Below, one piece after another: positions 26,152-35,323 of a stretch of 42,780 nt of DNA. The position numbers and the translations under genes are program-made. Position 1 is the stretch's first letter. Each line of letters opens with the position of its first letter. The notes beneath the pieces were generated by a model. The model saw only the letters and a list, made by a program, of their open reading frames with translations. It did not search any database and had not been told where the DNA came from. Source of the stretch: an uncultured Geobacter sp. (lineage in GTDB: Bacteria > Desulfobacterota > Desulfuromonadia > Geobacterales > DSM-12255); the NCBI GenBank assembly GCA_937860145.1, contig CALMBF010000181.1, positions 1 to 42,780 on the forward strand, in the 5' to 3' direction.

Positions 26152-28794
26152 TCAAACTGCTGCATTAGGCGGTTGTTTCACCAGAAGGGATTTCGCCAGG
26201 GCCAATTCGTCCTCACGGCTTGATACCATCCCGTCAAGCCGGGCATCCAGCACCCGGTCGAGGATGACGCGATACGCCGGCCCCCTGGGGAGTCCGAGCT
26301 TTTTCAGGTCTTCACCCGTGATGAGGGTTTTCATGGTGCATGAGTGGGTGAAATAGGTTGAAATATGCCGCCGTATCTCGGCACGGTCCGTCCTGGCCAT
26401 CATGTGAAGTATCGTCTCCACCGGAAGGTCCCGTAACCACCGGTACAGTTCGCTCTGGAGCAGCTGTTTTCCTCTTCGTACTCTCTTTATCATCTCGTCC
26501 AGTATCTGGAACCCCTTCTGCCTGCTTTCCGCAAGGCGCTGCCGGTAATGGACATTGATGGCAAGGCGGACGCATGTCTCCTGGAAGACCTCCGGTTCCA
26601 GGGGGGAGCAGAGGGCGAGAAAATATACCGCCCACCGTTCGAAGGGTTGTTGCAGGTAGAGGAGGTCGTACCAGGTGGTGACCTGGCGGCTCTCGTCGAG
26701 GAGGGAGTGGACTTCGGGGGTGTACCTGAGAGCCGGATTGATGTAGCGGAGCAGGCCGAGTGCTGCCATCCGCTCGATAGCGTGTTGCGGTTCCTTTTCT
26801 CGCAGGATATGGACCAGTTCCGCCAGAAGGCGCTTTCCTCCGAGCCGCTCGAGGAAGTCCATCCTGACCGCATTGCGGATGAGATGCTCGGTGTGCGCGG
26901 CGATGTGGAAGCCGAGGCGCTGTTCGAAGCGTATGGCGCGGAACACCCTGGTGGGGTCTTCCACAAAGGAGAGGTTGTGCAGCACCCTGATGCATTTCTC
27001 CTTCAGGTCGCGCTGCGCACCGAAAAAGTCGACCAGACGGCCGAACTCCCTGGCTCCCAGGTTGATCGCCAGGGTATTGATGGTGAAATCCCGGCGGTAG
27101 AGGTCCATTTTCAGGGAAGAGCTTTCCACGGTCGGCAGCACGCCCGGCGAGTCGTAGTATTCCATCCTGGTGCTGGCTACATCGACCTTGAGATTATCGG
27201 GCATGAGAATGACGGCCGTGCCGAACTTTTCGTGGCTCTTCACCCGGCAGCCGTTTCGGCGGGCAAACTCGGTGGCGAACCGGATACCGTCCCCTTCTAC
27301 CGTGATATCGATGTCCAGGTTTTCCACCCCGAGGAGGAGGTCGCGCACAAAACCGCCCACGGCAAACACTCGGTAACCGCACTCGTCCCCGATGCTCCCC
27401 AGTTCCTTCAGCAACCGGAAGACGCGCGGGGAGAGCGCTCGTTTCATCCGTGTTTCCACTTCACGATTCTGCAGCGTGTGATCGGTGGCCAGGTCGGTGA
27501 TGCGGTCTCCCGAGTGCATGTACCTGAGGAGGTCGGTCCTGGTGACGACACCGACGAGGGAGTCGTTGCTGAACACCGGTACGAAGCGACGGTTGTGGCC
27601 GGAGAGGTAATCCTTCAGTTCCATGATGCGCGATTCGGGGGTCGCGCTGTAGTATTCGGTGTTCATGTACTCGCTGACCGGAAGGGTGCCTAGGTTATGG
27701 TAAATAGCCTTTTCGACGATCTGCCGGGAGATGAAGCCGACCATCTTCTCCCCGCGGAGAACAGGCATGGCATTCACGTTGTAACGGATGAGGAGCTCCC
27801 TCGCTTCGGCCAGGCTCGTCTCTGCGGGCATCGATTTGACGGGCGAGGACATGATGGCGGCCACGTTATGCAGCGTCCTGACCTGGCTATGCAGTATGGC
27901 ATCAAGGCGGTCGAGGACCTGGAGCACGGTAAGGTCCTTCACCGTTGCCGATGCCGCGGTAGCATGCCCGCCGCCGCCGAACTCGCGAAGGAGATCGCCG
28001 ACATTGACCTCGGGGCAGCGGCTTCGTGCGACGAGGTAGACGCGGCTACCCATGCCGACGACGAGAAAGAGCACGTCGAGGTTCTCCATGTCGCGCATCA
28101 TGTGTGCCAGCGCGGCAATATCGCTGACATAGTATTCCAGGCTGGCATGGGCGATAGTGATTTCGATGCCGTTGAAACTTATCTGCTTGAGGGAGTGAAG
28201 CAGGTCGTTCAGTAGCGAAACCTGCTCGGCGGTGAGTTCCTGGGAGACGAAGTCGGCGACCGTGTTGAGCTGCGCCCCGTGCTTCAGCAGCCAGGCGGCT
28301 GCGTAGTAGTCGTCCTCTGTTGTCCCGGGGAAGGTCAGCCGTCCCGTATCTTCATAGATGCCGAGCATCATGAGGGTCGCCTCTATGGGTGACACGTCCA
28401 CGTTGCGCTCCATGAGCATGGTCGCCAGGATGGTTGTGGACGAGCCGCAGGAGCGTATGACGCCGCCGGCCGGGACAATACTCCCCTCAACATCGGGGTG
28501 GTGGTCGTAGATATGGATTTCCAGACCCGGCCGATCGAGGATTGCCGCAAAAGGGCCGATGCGGCCGGCGTGCTGGCAGTCCACGAGGATGAGGCGGGTT
28601 ATCTTGTCAAGGTCGATGTCTTTGAGGCGGGTAAAGTTGAAGGCGTAGGCGGCTGATTTGAGGAAGAAGTCACGCAGGCTTTTCTCCTGGGAACCGGAGA
28701 AAACCATCAACGCGTCGGAGTAGAGTTTCCTGGCGGCGACCATTGCCCCGAGGCAGTCGAAATCCGCATTCATGTGGGTGGTTATGACATCCAT
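26152..28794 (-). CDS. DHH-CBS-nucleotidyltransferase fusion (A-adding/CCA-type tRNA nucleotidyltransferase)
   Basis: 880 aa, about twice the length of a plain CCA enzyme. Residues 1-310 form a DHH/DHHA1 phosphoesterase module (THMNADFDCLGA, DHH at 97-99, GGGGHATAASATV). Two CBS motifs cover about 315-435 (MSSPVKSMPAETSLAEARELL; GVVTRTDLLRYM). The C-terminal class II polymerase-beta nucleotidyltransferase has FAVGGFVRDLLLGVENLDIDITVEGDG (metal Asp-x-Asp), RRDFTINTLA and VEDPTRVFRAIRFEQRLGF. Geobacter sulfurreducens is known to have separate C- and A-adding enzymes, and this DHH-CBS architecture fits the A-adding type. It could instead add all of CCA. It is 6 bp after scpB and ends the operon. 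Confidence 0.85.
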   Translation of the reverse strand: MDVITTHMNADFDCLGAMVAARKLYSDALMVFSGSQEKSLRDFFLKSAAYAFNFTRLKDIDLDKITRLILVDCQHAGRIGPFAAILDRPGLEIHIYDHHPDVEGSIVPAGGVIRSCGSSTTILATMLMERNVDVSPIEATLMMLGIYEDTGRLTFPGTTEDDYYAAAWLLKHGAQLNTVADFVSQELTAEQVSLLNDLLHSLKQISFNGIEITIAHASLEYYVSDIAALAHMMRDMENLDVLFLVVGMGSRVYLVARSRCPEVNVGDLLREFGGGGHATAASATVKDLTVLQVLDRLDAILHSQVRTLHNVAAIMSSPVKSMPAETSLAEARELLIRYNVNAMPVLRGEKMVGFISRQIVEKAIYHNLGTLPVSEYMNTEYYSATPESRIMELKDYLSGHNRRFVPVFSNDSLVGVVTRTDLLRYMHSGDRITDLATDHTLQNREVETRMKRALSPRVFRLLKELGSIGDECGYRVFAVGGFVRDLLLGVENLDIDITVEGDGIRFATEFARRNGCRVKSHEKFGTAVILMPDNLKVDVASTRMEYYDSPGVLPTVESSSLKMDLYRRDFTINTLAINLGAREFGRLVDFFGAQRDLKEKCIRVLHNLSFVEDPTRVFRAIRFEQRLGFHIAAHTEHLIRNAVRMDFLERLGGKRLLAELVHILREKEPQHAIERMAALGLLRYINPALRYTPEVHSLLDESRQVTTWYDLLYLQQPFERWAVYFLALCSPLEPEVFQETCVRLAINVHYRQRLAESRQKGFQILDEMIKRVRRGKQLLQSELYRWLRDLPVETILHMMARTDRAEIRRHISTYFTHSCTMKTLITGEDLKKLGLPRGPAYRVILDRVLDARLDGMVSSREDELALAKSLLVKQPPNAAV

Positions 28795-28799
28795 CCCGC

Positions 28800-29360
28800 C
28801 TACTCGTCTGTCAGCGGCAAGGGCACCTGTTCGGCGTCACTGCCGGAATCGGCCAGCTCCTGAATCTCCCGCAAGGTGGGGAGGCTTGCCAGGTCCTTCA
28901 GGTCGAATGTCTCCATGAACTCCCTGGTGGTGCCGTAGATGAGGGGTTTGCCGGGTATGTCCTTCTTGCCGAGGATACGGACCAGTTTTTTGTCCAGCAG
29001 ATTCTTCAGGACTCCGCCGGAATCGACGCCGCGCAGGTACTCTATCTCGGCCCTGGTGACCGGCTGCCGGTAGGCAACGATCGCCAGCGTCTCGAGGGAC
29101 GACGGACTGAAGCGCACGGGTTTCACCCGTTTCAACCTCCTGATGTAGTCGGCATACTCGTGGCGGCTGCGGAATTGATACCCTCCCGCCACGGAGACCA
29201 GTTCAACCCCCCGCCCCTCGGCACGGCAGTCGTCGGCAATAGCCGCTATGGCGCTCTTTATCTCTTCCCTCTCGAACTCCTCGAGCAGGGTACCGATACG
29301 GTCGAGGGAGAGGGGGGAATCGGAGACAAAGAGCAGGCTTTCAACAAGGCCCTTAAGCAT
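28800..29360 (-). CDS. scpB: Segregation and condensation protein B
   Basis: 186 aa. Paired winged-helix kleisin-binding protein of the bacterial SMC complex. Visible motifs: LVESLLFVSDSPLSLDRI in the first winged helix, then SSLETLAIVAYRQPVTRAEIEYLRGVDSGGVLKNLLDKKLV and GKPLIYGTTREFMETFDLKDLASLP in the second. The frame is open to 29414, but the ATG at 29360 gives the family N-terminus and overlaps the scpA stop by 8 bp. It acts with ScpA and SMC in chromosome compaction; smc is not in the window. Confidence 0.94.
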   Translation of the reverse strand: MLKGLVESLLFVSDSPLSLDRIGTLLEEFEREEIKSAIAAIADDCRAEGRGVELVSVAGGYQFRSRHEYADYIRRLKRVKPVRFSPSSLETLAIVAYRQPVTRAEIEYLRGVDSGGVLKNLLDKKLVRILGKKDIPGKPLIYGTTREFMETFDLKDLASLPTLREIQELADSGSDAEQVPLPLTDE

Positions 29361-30174
29361 AGGTGATGTCAATGGGTAACTCCGCTGTCTGCACATCCCC
29401 GGGGAGAACGGCACTCCGTATCCAGATGTTTCCGTAGCTCTCGACCTGGGTGAGTTTGATCATTTTGAGGCGGCACAGTTCCAGTATAGCGAGAAAGGTC
29501 GCCACAATAAACTCCCGCGTGAGGTTGCCGAGAAAGAGATCTTCGAAGGTGACCATCTCCTTCCCCTGGAGGAAATCGAGAATATCGGCAATCCTGTCGG
29601 CTATGCTGATGTTTTCCGAGCCCACCTCGTGAAAGCTTTCCTTGGGTGCTTTGGCAAGAATCCGCCTGAAAGCGTCCACCAGGTCGAACACCTCTATCTC
29701 CGCGAACGTCTCTTCGGGGACAACTTCCTCGAGTTCGGGTGAAGGAAAGTTGCGGGCAAAAACGTCCCTGTCCAGGACGTTGCGGGAGGCCAGGTCGATC
29801 GCTGCCTGGCGGTATTTTTCATACTCCAGGAGCCGGCGGACCAGCTCTGCCCGGGGATCTTCTCCCGATTCATCCTCCCCGCCTGAGTCGACCGGGGTGG
29901 GGAGCAGCATCTGGGACTTTATCTGGATCAGGGTCGATGCCATTACCAGGAATTCCCCTGCAATGTCCAGGTTCAATTCCCGCATCACGTCCAGGTAGTC
30001 CAGGTACTGCCGTGTTATTTCGGCGATGGGTATGTTGTAGATGTCCACCTCGTTCTTCCTGATGAGGTGGAGCAGCAGGTCGAGGGGGCCTTCGAAAGCC
30101 TTGGTCCTGACCAGGCAGGCAATGGAGGATTCGTCGGGGAACAGCTGATTCTGGACGGAGTCGGTCGCCGTCAT
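29353..30174 (-). CDS. scpA: Segregation and condensation protein A
   Basis: 273 aa kleisin subunit of the SMC-ScpAB complex. The N-terminal domain contains FEGPLDLLLHLIRKNEVDIYNIPIAEITRQYLDYL and EFLVMASTLIQIKSQMLLP, both hallmark segments. An acidic linker (SGGEDESGEDP) follows, and the C-terminal winged helix includes VTFEDLFLGNLTREFIVATFLAILELCRLKMIKL. Its ATG overlaps the trpS TGA by one base. The trpS-scpA-scpB run shows no gaps, so expression is coupled. Confidence 0.95.
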   Translation of the reverse strand: MTATDSVQNQLFPDESSIACLVRTKAFEGPLDLLLHLIRKNEVDIYNIPIAEITRQYLDYLDVMRELNLDIAGEFLVMASTLIQIKSQMLLPTPVDSGGEDESGEDPRAELVRRLLEYEKYRQAAIDLASRNVLDRDVFARNFPSPELEEVVPEETFAEIEVFDLVDAFRRILAKAPKESFHEVGSENISIADRIADILDFLQGKEMVTFEDLFLGNLTREFIVATFLAILELCRLKMIKLTQVESYGNIWIRSAVLPGDVQTAELPIDITYA

Positions 30175-31157
30175 CAGACCTTGATCGCTTCCCTGACCTG
30201 CCGCATCGTCTCGGAAGCCTGCCGGGCGGCACGGCGGCTCCCATCGGCCAGGATGTCGTCAACCATGGAGGGATTGGCGGTCAGCTCCTCGCGACGGGAG
30301 CGGAACGGCGCGAGGGCTGATACCAGTGCCTCGGCCTGGATCTTCTTGCAGTCGACACACCCTATCTGTGCCCCCCTGCAGGCCACGCCGATCTCCTCCT
30401 TCTGTGACTCGGTCAGGTAGATGTTGTTGAGCGAGTAGGCAACGCACCGGTCAGGTTCACCGGGGTCGCTTCGTCTCACTCGCTGGGTGTCCGTGACCAT
30501 GGACATGACCTTCTTGCGGGTTTCATCGGCCGTTTCGGAGAGGAAGATGGCATTGCCGTAAGATTTGCTCATTTTGCGGCCATCGAGACCGAGTACCTTG
30601 GGCGTCTCGGTCAGGAGAGCTTCCGGTTCGGGGAAGACCTCGCCGTAGAGGTAATTGAAGCGACGGGCGATTTCGCGGGTGATTTCCAGGTGCGGCAGCT
30701 GGTCATGGCCGACCGGAACACGTGCGGCCTTGTAGAGGATGATGTCGGCGGCCATCAGGACCGGGTAGCCGAGGAAACCGAAGGTCGAAAGGTCCTTGGC
30801 GGCGAGGTTCTCCTGCATCTCCTTGTAGGTAGGGTTGCGTTCCAGCCAGGATACGGGGGTGATCATGGAGAGGATCAGGTTCAGCTCCGCGTGCTGATGG
30901 ACGGCACTCTGGCAGAAGATGGTGCTTTTCCCGGGGTCGATTCCGAAGGAGAGCCAGTCAAGCACCATGTCGCGGATGCTTTCGGCGATACCGTCGGTAT
31001 TGTTGTACTCGGTTGTGAGGGAGTGCCAGTCGGCGGCAAAGAAAAAGCATTCGTATTCGCGCTGCAGTTCGAGCCAGTTGGCCAGAACGCCATGGAAGTG
31101 TCCGAGGTGTAGTTTGCCGGTCGGCCGCATGCCGCTGACAATGCGCCTGTTGATCAT
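30174..31157 (-). CDS. trpS: Tryptophan--tRNA ligase with a probable [4Fe-4S] cysteine motif
   Basis: 327 aa class I synthetase. The HIGH-type signature is GKLHLGHFHG (residues 14-23) and KMSKS is at 195-199. The C-terminal part carries Cys238, Cys260, Cys267 and Cys270, spacing C-x21-C-x6-C-x2-C. Thermotoga maritima TrpRS binds a [4Fe-4S] cluster through C-x22-C-x6-C-x2-C at almost the same residue numbers, so this enzyme very likely holds the cluster near the anticodon-binding region. AAGGAGC precedes the ATG at 31157. It lies 12 bp after the site-2 protease gene and one base into scpA. Confidence 0.95.
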   Translation of the reverse strand: MINRRIVSGMRPTGKLHLGHFHGVLANWLELQREYECFFFAADWHSLTTEYNNTDGIAESIRDMVLDWLSFGIDPGKSTIFCQSAVHQHAELNLILSMITPVSWLERNPTYKEMQENLAAKDLSTFGFLGYPVLMAADIILYKAARVPVGHDQLPHLEITREIARRFNYLYGEVFPEPEALLTETPKVLGLDGRKMSKSYGNAIFLSETADETRKKVMSMVTDTQRVRRSDPGEPDRCVAYSLNNIYLTESQKEEIGVACRGAQIGCVDCKKIQAEALVSALAPFRSRREELTANPSMVDDILADGSRRAARQASETMRQVREAIKV

Positions 31158-31169
31158 GCTGCGGGCTCC

Positions 31170-31850
31170 TTATCGCATCAGGTATTGGGTGACTGAAAAG
31201 ACCAGTCTGTTCTGGGGGCCGGCGAGAAACGTGATCCCCAGTTCCAGAAAGGGAAATATGAAGTATTTGAACAGGTCGGTGAAAAAGACCAGGACAATGA
31301 TGATGATCATGCCGTATGGCTCCACCCGGGCAAGGGCTTCGGCCTGGCGGTACGGCAGTAGACCGACCAGGACTCTTCCGCCGTCCAGCGGGGGGAGAGG
31401 GATGAGGTTGAAGATGGCCAGGAGGAGGTTGATGTAGACGGAAAAGGCAAGCATCAGCACGACCGGGTCGAGGAAGAGCTGCAGCCATGAGCTGTCGGGG
31501 ACCGGTTCGCTTGCTGCAACGATGAACCGCAACAGTCCGGCAGAGACCGTGGCTAGGATCATGTTGGTGACCGGTCCCGCGGCGGCGACCCAGATCATGT
31601 CCCGTTTCGGGTTGTGGAGATTGTTGAAGTTGACCGGGACCGGTTTTGCCCACCCTATCCCGACCACGATCACCATCAGCGTGCCGATGATGTCCAGATG
31701 CTTGAGCGGGTTCAGGGTCAGCCGGCCCAGTGAACGGGCGGTGGGGTCCCCGAACCTGTTCGCGATGAAGCCATGGGAGACCTCGTGGCAGGTGATGGCC
31801 ATCAGTCCGGGCACCAGCATTATGGAGAGCTTGAGAAAAAAATTTTCCAT
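31170..31850 (-). CDS. Site-2 protease family (M50) membrane metalloprotease
   Basis: 226 aa, about five membrane segments. The zinc motif HExxH is HEVSH at residues 22-26 (ITCHEVSHG), and the second motif NPLKHLDIIGT supplies the Asp ligand region. This is the short, PDZ-less group of M50 peptidases, common beside trpS and scpAB in many bacteria. It would cut within the membrane; substrates are unknown. The conserved GGRVLVGLLP loop is present. Only a weak ribosome binding site (GGAA) is seen before the ATG, 3 bp after the preceding gene, so translation probably depends on coupling. Confidence 0.88.
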   Translation of the reverse strand: MENFFLKLSIMLVPGLMAITCHEVSHGFIANRFGDPTARSLGRLTLNPLKHLDIIGTLMVIVVGIGWAKPVPVNFNNLHNPKRDMIWVAAAGPVTNMILATVSAGLLRFIVAASEPVPDSSWLQLFLDPVVLMLAFSVYINLLLAIFNLIPLPPLDGGRVLVGLLPYRQAEALARVEPYGMIIIIVLVFFTDLFKYFIFPFLELGITFLAGPQNRLVFSVTQYLMR

Positions 31851-31853
31851 CGG

Positions 31854-32306
31854 TCAGTGTTCCGGCTGGGCGGGTGGTGAAGGTTTGGCAGCCCCGCCCT
31901 GCCCCTCTCTGGGCTGGTTGATGCCGGTACCCATCAGCCCTTTGTTCCCCTTCTGCAGGGTATTGTAAAAGGTGAGAGGGACCGGAGCCCCTTTGTCGGC
32001 AGCGGGGAGCGCATTGAGGGGGTGCTGCGGCTGGGCCGGTGGTTGTCCTTCCTGGGAGGGCTGTACAGGGGCTTGCTGGGGCTTGGCCGAAACGGCCGGC
32101 TTGGCCGGCTGTGTCTGGAGCTGGGGCGGGGCCTTGTAAAACCTCCCGCCCGGCCGGTACAGGTACCATCCGGTCCCCATGCCGAGCAGGAAGGCGGTGA
32201 CCAGCATGATCAGGATGAGAAGCGCATAGGGCCAGGCCGACGGCCTTTGGGGCCGCTTGGGCTGCATCCGCTGGGACTGGCGCCGTTCGCTGTAATCAAT
32301 GACCAT
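31854..32306 (-). CDS. Single-pass membrane protein with Pro/Gln-rich periplasmic tail (150 aa)
   Basis: A basic cytoplasmic start (residues 1-24) is followed by one transmembrane helix (WPYALLILIMLVTAFLLGMGTGWYL, about 25-49) and a low-complexity tail rich in Pro, Gln and Ala. A more ordered stretch lies near residues 105-128 (VPLTFYNTLQKGNKGLMGTGIN). This plan resembles the linker part of SPOR-domain proteins found beside argS in related genomes, but no SPOR domain follows: the next gene starts 3 bp after the stop. It may be a shortened SPOR protein. If so, it has lost its peptidoglycan-binding end. It lies between argS and the site-2 protease in a tight operon. Confidence 0.7.
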   Translation of the reverse strand: MVIDYSERRQSQRMQPKRPQRPSAWPYALLILIMLVTAFLLGMGTGWYLYRPGGRFYKAPPQLQTQPAKPAVSAKPQQAPVQPSQEGQPPAQPQHPLNALPAADKGAPVPLTFYNTLQKGNKGLMGTGINQPREGQGGAAKPSPPAQPEH

Positions 32307-32309
32307 GGG

Positions 32310-33998
32310 TTACATTCTCTCCGGTGCCGAGACCCCGAGCATGGCGAGGGCGTTGGCGATGGTCTGCCTGACCCGGTCCAAGAGGTAGAGCCGTGCCGAG
32401 GTCAGGGCGGGGTCGTCACCGAGCACCCGGTGGCGGTTGTAAAACGCGTGCAGTTCGCTGGCAAGGCCGTGGAGATAGGATGCGATCCTGTGGGGCTCGA
32501 AATTGTCCGCCGCCCCCTGGACGACCTCGGGGAACGACGCCAGCGCCTTGATGATGTTGATCTCTTCCACCGTGTCGAGCAGACTTATCCCCGTTGCCGA
32601 GGGAGCGGGGATGTCGCCGCTCTCCCTGGCGCTCTCGAAGATGCGGCAGATCCGCGCGTGGGCATACTGTACATAATAGACCGGATTGTCCGAGGAATGC
32701 TGCTTGGCCAGGTCGATGTCGAAGACGAGCTGGGAATCGGGCTTGCGCATGATGAAGAAATAGCGGGTTGCGTCCCTCCCCACTTCATCGATGAGGTCAC
32801 GCAGGGTCACGTAGCTGCCGGCGCGCTTGGAAATCTTCACCTCTTCCCCGCCGCGCATGACGGTGACCATCTGGTGGAGCACGTATTCCGGCCACCCCGT
32901 GGGGATGCCTGCGTCGAGGGCCTGCAGTCCTGCCCGTACCCTGGTGACGGTGCTGTGGTGGTCGGCACCCTGCTCGTTAATGACCCGGACGAAACCGCGT
33001 TCCCACTTGTTCAGGTGGTAGGCGACGTCGGGTACGAAGTAGGTGTAGCCGCCGTCGGTCTTGCGCATCACCCGGTCCTTGTCGTCGCCGAAGTCGGTCG
33101 TCTTCAGCCAGAGGGCACCGTCCTGCTCGTAGGTGTGGCCGCTGTCGATGAGCCGCTGAACGGTGCTCTCGACCAGCCCGTCACGGTAGAGGCTCGATTC
33201 GAGAAAATAGTGATCGAATCCCACGTCGAATGCCTGCAGGTCCTGATCCTGCTCCCGGCGCAGGTAGGCGACGGCGAAGCGGCGGATCTCCTCGAGGTCG
33301 GCTGCGTCGCCGGCTGCCGTCACATCCTGGTCGCCGGCATGAACGCTCTCCCCTGCCAGGTAGGCACGGGCAACATCCTTGATGTACTCGCCCTGGTATC
33401 CGTCCGACGGCCAGCGGGGGTCGTCGGGCTCGATGCCGAGGCAGCGCGACTGCACCGAGAGGGCCAGGTTGGTTATCTGCTGGCCCGCGTCGTTGTAGTA
33501 AAATTCGCGGGTCACGTCCCACCCGGTGGCTGCCAGCAGCCTGCAGATCGTGTCGCCGATGGCAGCTCCCCGGCCATGACCGATGTGAAGGGGGCCGGTA
33601 GGGTTGGCACTGACGAACTCGACCTGCACCTTGCGCCCCTGCCCGGCATTCGAGCGACCGTAATCCCCGGCACGGGATTCAATGGCCGGGAGCTGCTGCT
33701 GCCATGCCTGTTTCTGCAGCGTAAAATTGATGAACCCCGGGCCGGCGATCTCGATACGGGCGAACATGCCGGACGTTTCGGCAAGCCGTGCGACAAGGAC
33801 TTCGGCAACTGCCCGGGGAGCCTTGCGCTCGGCCTTGGCAAGCTGCATGGCTATGTTGGTGGCGAAATCGCCATGGTCCTGGTTTGCCGGTGTTTCGATG
33901 ACTATGGACGGTATCTGTCCCGAGACAAGAGAGCCGGAGGCGTAACACTCCTCCAGCGCTGTTTTGACGATGTCGCGGACATTTTCTCTGATTGTCAC
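32310..33998 (-). CDS. argS: Arginine--tRNA ligase
   Basis: 562 aa class I synthetase. The N-terminal additional domain that reads the tRNA D-loop covers about 1-110. The catalytic core begins with [23 protein letters not shown], which carries the HIGH motif. [19 protein letters not shown] takes the place of the KMSK loop, as usual in ArgRS, and a helical anticodon domain ends with the conserved ...[10 protein letters not shown]. The start is GTG with AAGGAG 6 nt upstream. It is 68 bp after ftsB and 3 bp before the next gene. Confidence 0.97.
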   Translation of the reverse strand: MTIRENVRDIVKTALEECYASGSLVSGQIPSIVIETPANQDHGDFATNIAMQLAKAERKAPRAVAEVLVARLAETSGMFARIEIAGPGFINFTLQKQAWQQQLPAIESRAGDYGRSNAGQGRKVQVEFVSANPTGPLHIGHGRGAAIGDTICRLLAATGWDVTREFYYNDAGQQITNLALSVQSRCLGIEPDDPRWPSDGYQGEYIKDVARAYLAGESVHAGDQDVTAAGDAADLEEIRRFAVAYLRREQDQDLQAFDVGFDHYFLESSLYRDGLVESTVQRLIDSGHTYEQDGALWLKTTDFGDDKDRVMRKTDGGYTYFVPDVAYHLNKWERGFVRVINEQGADHHSTVTRVRAGLQALDAGIPTGWPEYVLHQMVTVMRGGEEVKISKRAGSYVTLRDLIDEVGRDATRYFFIMRKPDSQLVFDIDLAKQHSSDNPVYYVQYAHARICRIFESARESGDIPAPSATGISLLDTVEEINIIKALASFPEVVQGAADNFEPHRIASYLHGLASELHAFYNRHRVLGDDPALTSARLYLLDRVRQTIANALAMLGVSAPERM

Positions 33999-34066
33999 AA
34001 CTGCTCCTTATCCTTCGCGTGCGGCTCTATCTTCCGGTGCCACCAGCGTGCACCCATCCGCTGATT

Positions 34067-34372
34067 TCACTGCTTCTTTGCACCCTCTTCCGGTTTCTGC
34101 TGGGCAGGGAACTGGTAAATGATCTCGTTTTTGCGCACCATGCCGAAATCCCGCCGGGCGATGCTCTCCAGGTAGCGGCGGTCGTTCTTCAGTGCATCGA
34201 CTTCCCGGACCAGCTTCATGTTCTCACCTTTGATGGCTTCCAGGCGCTGCTGTACCTGCTGTTTTTCCTTGTTGAGATGATAGATGCGCAGCAGTCCCCG
34301 TTCGCCGAAGACCGTGAAGTACAGTATGAAGGCGATTGCCAGACCGGGAATGATGTACATCCGCTTCTGCAT
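34067..34372 (-). CDS. ftsB: Septum formation initiator, FtsB/DivIC family
   Basis: 101 aa bitopic protein. A short cytoplasmic start is followed by one transmembrane helix (about 6-22, IIPGLAIAFILYFTVFG), then a periplasmic leucine-zipper coiled coil (about 28-65, LNKEKQQVQQRLEAIKGENMKLVREVDALKND) and the FtsB-type end YLESIARRDFGMVRKNEIIYQFP. FtsB bridges FtsL and FtsQ in the divisome. The gene is 18 bp after uxs and 68 bp before argS. It could be named divIC; sequence alone does not separate the two names. Confidence 0.88.
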   Translation of the reverse strand: MQKRMYIIPGLAIAFILYFTVFGERGLLRIYHLNKEKQQVQQRLEAIKGENMKLVREVDALKNDRRYLESIARRDFGMVRKNEIIYQFPAQQKPEEGAKKQ

Positions 34373-34390
34373 AGCCGTTGGGCTCCTCTG

Positions 34391-35323
34391 CTACTTCATG
34401 CGACCGGAAAAGTATGCAATGGTGTTCTTCAAACCGTCTTCCAGGGGGACGGATGGTTTCCAGCCGAGTTTCTCTCCCGCAAGGGTGATGTCCGGTTGCC
34501 TCTGTTTCGGATCGTCTGCCGGGAGCGGCTTGAAGACGACGCGTGAACGGCTGCCGGTAAGGGAGATGATCCTCTCGGCAAACTCCAGAATGGAGGTCTC
34601 TGCAGGGTTCCCCAGGTTCACCGGGCCGATGAAACTGTCACGGTTCATCATGGCCACCAGGCCATTCACCAGATCGTCGACGTAGCAGAAAGACCTGGTC
34701 TGGCTGCCGTCGCCGTAGACGGTGATGTCTTCCCCCTTGAGAGCCTGGATGATGAAATTCGAAACGACACGGCCGTCGTTTTCAGCCATCCGGGGACCGT
34801 ACGTGTTGAAGATCCTCACGAGCCGTATGTCAACGCCGTTCTGGCGGTGATAGTCCATCATCAGGGTCTCGGCGACCCTCTTCCCCTCGTCGTAGCAGCT
34901 CCTGATGCCGATGGGGTTGACATTCCCCCAGTACTCCTCGGTCTGGGGGTGGACCTGGGGGTCGCCATAGACCTCTGATGTGGAGGCCTGGAGGATGCGC
35001 GCCCGGACCCTCTTTGCCATCCCGAGCATGTTGATGGTCCCCATCACGCTTGTCTTGACGGTCTTGACCGGGTTGTACTGGTAGTGCACCGGTGAGGCGG
35101 GACACGCGAGGTTGTAGATCCTGTCGACCTCGAGGAGGATCGGCTGGATGATGTCGTGACGGATCAGTTCGAAGTTTCTGTTGTCCAGCAGGTGGCTGAT
35201 GTTCTGCTTGCTGCCGGTGAAAAAATTGTCGAGGCAGATGACCTCGTGGCCGTCTGACAGCAGCCGTTCACACAGGTGTGAACCGATGAAGCCTGCGCCG
35301 CCGGTGACAAGGACACGCATCAT
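34391..35323 (-). CDS. uxs: UDP-glucuronate decarboxylase (UDP-xylose synthase)
   Basis: 310 aa extended short-chain dehydrogenase. The NAD site is [10 protein letters not shown] (8-17). The catalytic Ser/Thr-Tyr-Lys set is in [10 protein letters not shown], with Tyr144 and Lys148 in SCYDEGKR. The UXS family features [12 protein letters not shown] and [10 protein letters not shown] are present, which favours decarboxylation of UDP-glucuronate over simple C4 epimerisation. It directly follows ugd with ATGA-type overlap, so the pair converts UDP-glucose to UDP-glucuronate and then UDP-xylose. The xylose is probably used in lipopolysaccharide or exopolysaccharide; no xylosyltransferase is visible here. 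Confidence 0.88.
   Translation of the reverse strand: MMRVLVTGGAGFIGSHLCERLLSDGHEVICLDNFFTGSKQNISHLLDNRNFELIRHDIIQPILLEVDRIYNLACPASPVHYQYNPVKTVKTSVMGTINMLGMAKRVRARILQASTSEVYGDPQVHPQTEEYWGNVNPIGIRSCYDEGKRVAETLMMDYHRQNGVDIRLVRIFNTYGPRMAENDGRVVSNFIIQALKGEDITVYGDGSQTRSFCYVDDLVNGLVAMMNRDSFIGPVNLGNPAETSILEFAERIISLTGSRSRVVFKPLPADDPKQRQPDITLAGEKLGWKPSVPLEDGLKNTIAYFSGRMK

Noticed and set aside
26548-27693. 381-codon plus-strand frame opposite the tRNA nucleotidyltransferase fusion, and similar frames opposite ugd, thrS and rsmA
   Set aside because: All are shadows of genes with strong motifs on the other strand.
32022-34064. 680-codon plus-strand open frame opposite argS and its neighbours
   Set aside because: It lies antisense to argS, which has full family motifs; long antisense frames are common in GC-rich genes. 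The protein has no recognisable domain.
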